10,179 nucleotides of DNA from JBHGBM01 sp041946965 (lineage in GTDB: Bacteria > Acidobacteriota > Terriglobia > Bryobacterales > Bryobacteraceae): NCBI GenBank assembly GCA_041946965.1, contig JBHGBM010000132.1, forward strand, positions 1 to 10,179, written 5' to 3'. Position numbers and translations under genes: made by a program. Below are positions 8,486-10,179 of this stretch, in pieces. The notes beneath the pieces were generated by a model. That model was not told the DNA's origin, made no database searches, and saw only the letters and a list, made by a program, of their open reading frames with translations. The stretch's first letter is position 1; each line of letters opens with the position of its first letter.

Positions 8486-9375
8486 TCGAGTTCCAGGCGG
8501 AAATCCCCGCCGCCGGCCGGCGCCTTGACCAGGCGGCCCACGAGCGCCTTCCCCAGTTCAGCCGCGCGCGCATTCAGGAATGGATCAAGCAGGGGCGCGT
8601 GCGCGTGAACGGGGCGCCGCAGAAGGCCTCCTACACCGTGCGCGCGGGCGACCGGATCGAAGTGGAACCCGGCGAGCCCCCGCCCCTGCGCGCCGCCGCC
8701 GAGGACATCCCGCTCGCCGTGCTCTACGAAGACGCGGACGTGGCGGCCATCGACAAACCCGCCGGCATGGTGGTGCACGCCGGCGCGGGCGTGCACGCGG
8801 GCACCGTGGTGAATGCGCTGCTGCACCATTTCGGGCGGCTTTCGAGCGTGGGAGGGCCGTTGCGGCCCGGGATCGTCCACCGGCTCGACCGGTACACCAG
8901 CGGCGTGCTGCTGGTGGCCAAGCACGATGCCGCGCACCGGGCGCTTGCCGCGCAGTTCTCCTCGCGCAAAGTGGAAAAGGTCTACCTGGCCCTGGTACAC
9001 GGGAACGTCAAGGGCGAAAGCGGGCGCATCGAACGCCCCATCGCCCGCGACCCGGTGCGGCGCGTGCGCATGACCTCGCGGCTGGCCGCCGGGCGCGCCG
9101 CCATCACGGAGTACCGCGTGCTCGCGCGCTATCCCGGCTATACCTACCTGGAGGTTCGCATCGGCACGGGGCGCACGCACCAGATCCGCGTGCACCTCTC
9201 CGGCATCGGCCATCCCGTGGCGGGGGACCGGCTGTACGGGGCGCCGGCCTCGGACCGGGGCCGTTTTTTTCTCCATGCGCACCGTATTCGCTTTCAGCAA
9301 CCCTCGACGAATGAGACCATTACGGTGGAATCGCCGCTCGCCGCGGAACTGGCCCGCTGGCTTGCCACGTTATAA
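8482..9375 (+). CDS. RluA-family 23S rRNA pseudouridine synthase (RluC/RluD type) with S4 domain
   Basis: This enzyme isomerises uridine to pseudouridine in RNA, most likely in large-subunit rRNA. The 297-residue protein has an N-terminal S4 RNA-binding domain (about residues 10-65; SRARIQEWIKQGRVRVNG). The catalytic domain contains VLYEDADVAAIDKPAGMVVH, the motif HRLDRYTSGVLLVAK with catalytic Asp136, EKVYLALVHG, and GRTHQIRVHLSGIGHPVAGD near the end. Length and domain order fit RluD or RluC; the target position cannot be told from sequence, so I give no gene symbol. The usual HRLDRDTSG has Tyr138 in place of Asp, which should not affect catalysis. The start is GTG 8482, which overlaps the TGA of the enolase gene (GTGA), so the two are translationally coupled. 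Confidence 0.93.
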   Translation: MIEFQAEIPAAGRRLDQAAHERLPQFSRARIQEWIKQGRVRVNGAPQKASYTVRAGDRIEVEPGEPPPLRAAAEDIPLAVLYEDADVAAIDKPAGMVVHAGAGVHAGTVVNALLHHFGRLSSVGGPLRPGIVHRLDRYTSGVLLVAKHDAAHRALAAQFSSRKVEKVYLALVHGNVKGESGRIERPIARDPVRRVRMTSRLAAGRAAITEYRVLARYPGYTYLEVRIGTGRTHQIRVHLSGIGHPVAGDRLYGAPASDRGRFFLHAHRIRFQQPSTNETITVESPLAAELARWLATL

Positions 9376-9376
9376 T
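9371..9376 (+). promoter_or_regulatory. -10 promoter box of the VWFA gene, leaderless type
   Basis: A perfect TATAAT lies at 9371-9376 and contains the TAA stop of the pseudouridine synthase gene. The ATG of the next gene follows after only 6 bases, where transcription itself would begin, and there is no Shine-Dalgarno sequence. I see no good -35 box at the 16-18 base distance (ACTGGC/CTGGCC at about 9348-9354). Confidence 0.6.
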
Positions 9377-9382
9377 TGTCGT

Positions 9383-10179
9383 ATGAGATTCTGGATTGCC
9401 CTGGCGGCGATCAGTGTGTCCGCCGGTTGGGCGCAGCAGGCGCCCACCCCTCCGGCGGAGCGCGCCGACGAGCCGACCCGTATCGTGCTCGACGTGACGC
9501 GCGTCAACATGCTCTTCACCGTCACCGACAAGAAGGGCCGCTTCGTCACCAACCTTGTGCGCGACGATTTCGAGGTGATCGAGGGCAAGCGCCCACAGAA
9601 GATCGCCGAGTTCACGGCCGAAACCGATCTGCCGCTGCGGTTGGGCATCCTCATTGACACTAGCAACAGCATCCGCGACCGCTTCCGCTTCGAGCAGGAA
9701 GCCTCTATTCAGTTCATCAACAGCGTGGTGCGGCCGCGCCAGGACAAAGCCATGATCGTGAGCTTCGACACCTCGACGGATCTGGTGTCGGACCTGACCG
9801 ACGACACCGAGCAGTTGGCGAAGCGCATCCGGGACCTGCACCCGGGCGGCGGGACCTCGCTTTACGATGCCATTTTTTATGCCTGCCGGGATAAACTCCA
9901 GAAGGACCAGCCCAGGCATAAGTTCCGGCGCGCCATCATCATCGTGAGCGACGGCGAAGATAACCAGAGCCGCTACACCCGCGACCAGTCCCTGGAAATG
10001 GCGCAGAAGGCCGACGTGGTGCTGTACGCCATCTCCACCAACATCTCCCGCCAGGAGACCGACGGGGACAAGGTGCTCCGGTATCTCACTTCGGAAACCG
10101 GCGGCCAGGCGTTTTTTCCCTTCAAGGTGGAGGACCTGGAGCAGTCGTTCGAGAACATCGCCAACGAGCTGCGGCACCA
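9383..10179 (+). CDS. Secreted VWFA-related (von Willebrand factor A) domain protein, 5' part (runs off the right edge)
   Basis: The visible 265 residues match the layout of the VWFA-related proteins expanded in Acidobacteria. An N-terminal signal peptide (MRFWIALAAISVSAGWAQQA) is followed by a small beta-rich segment, LFTVTDKKGRFVTNLVRDDF to about residue 80. The VWA domain then spans about 84-265. Its metal-binding MIDAS site is complete: DTSNS (Asp92, Ser94, Ser96), Thr158 in GGGTSLYDAI and Asp190 in IIIVSDGEDN. Such proteins are exported and thought to bind partners through the metal site; the specific role is unknown. ATG 9383 gives the signal peptide directly, which supports this start; it lies 7 bases after the preceding stop codon, with its own TATAAT box. 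The 3' end is outside the window, so further domains may exist. Confidence 0.88.
   Translation, partial: MRFWIALAAISVSAGWAQQAPTPPAERADEPTRIVLDVTRVNMLFTVTDKKGRFVTNLVRDDFEVIEGKRPQKIAEFTAETDLPLRLGILIDTSNSIRDRFRFEQEASIQFINSVVRPRQDKAMIVSFDTSTDLVSDLTDDTEQLAKRIRDLHPGGGTSLYDAIFYACRDKLQKDQPRHKFRRAIIIVSDGEDNQSRYTRDQSLEMAQKADVVLYAISTNISRQETDGDKVLRYLTSETGGQAFFPFKVEDLEQSFENIANELRH

Noticed and set aside
8371..9300. Minus-strand open frame of 309 codons opposite the pseudouridine synthase gene
   Set aside because: The S4 domain and HRLD motif on the plus strand are decisive; the antisense frame has only composition-driven residues.
9320..10177. Minus-strand open frame of 285 codons opposite the VWFA gene
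   Set aside because: The plus strand encodes a signal peptide and a complete MIDAS site; the antisense reading shows no family pattern.

Overview
The window is GC-rich, densely coded bacterial DNA, most likely from an Acidobacteriota genome of the Solibacter/Bryobacter type. That placement is an inference. It rests on the VWFA-related secreted protein at the right edge (a family greatly expanded in Acidobacteria), on an enolase-superfamily enzyme with a twin-arginine-like leader, and on the general gene style. There is no rRNA or other marker gene. I see no tRNA, rRNA, CRISPR array, insertion sequence or phage gene.

Left half (1-5440, minus strand). This is a respiratory complex I (NADH:quinone oxidoreductase) operon, read right to left as nuoC-nuoD-nuoI-nuoJ-nuoK-nuoL-nuoM. 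Spacers are very short or overlapping, and nuoM runs off the left edge. NuoC and NuoD form part of the quinone-reducing module. NuoI carries two [4Fe-4S] clusters. NuoJ and NuoK, with the antiporter-like NuoL and NuoM, form the proton-pumping membrane arm. Two things stand out. First, nuoL is broken: about 75 codons are missing and the frame changes at 1802-1806, exactly between two essential channel residues. Second, the gene order skips nuoE, F, G and H between nuoD and nuoI, and nuoA and nuoB do not precede nuoC, because a divergent gene starts there. The complete complex must therefore be encoded at more than one locus, or this cluster is a partial copy.

Middle (5441-5680). This 240-base divergent intergenic region is clearly more AT-rich than its flanks. 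It holds the promoter and ribosome-binding site of the nuo operon on one strand and candidate promoters for the kinase gene on the other.

Right half (5681-10179, plus strand). A soluble PAS-type hybrid histidine kinase with its own receiver domain comes first. It is followed by an enolase-superfamily (mandelate racemase group) enzyme with a Tat-like leader. Next is an RluA-family rRNA pseudouridine synthase, whose start overlaps the enolase stop by 4 bases. Last is a secreted von Willebrand factor A domain protein cut by the window edge. The VWFA gene has a perfect TATAAT box 6 bases before its ATG, which suggests a leaderless mRNA. These four genes have no obvious shared pathway.

I found no convincing new system. 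The most useful leads are the nuoL deletion junction, the split nuo gene set, and the leaderless-type start signal at 9371-9385.
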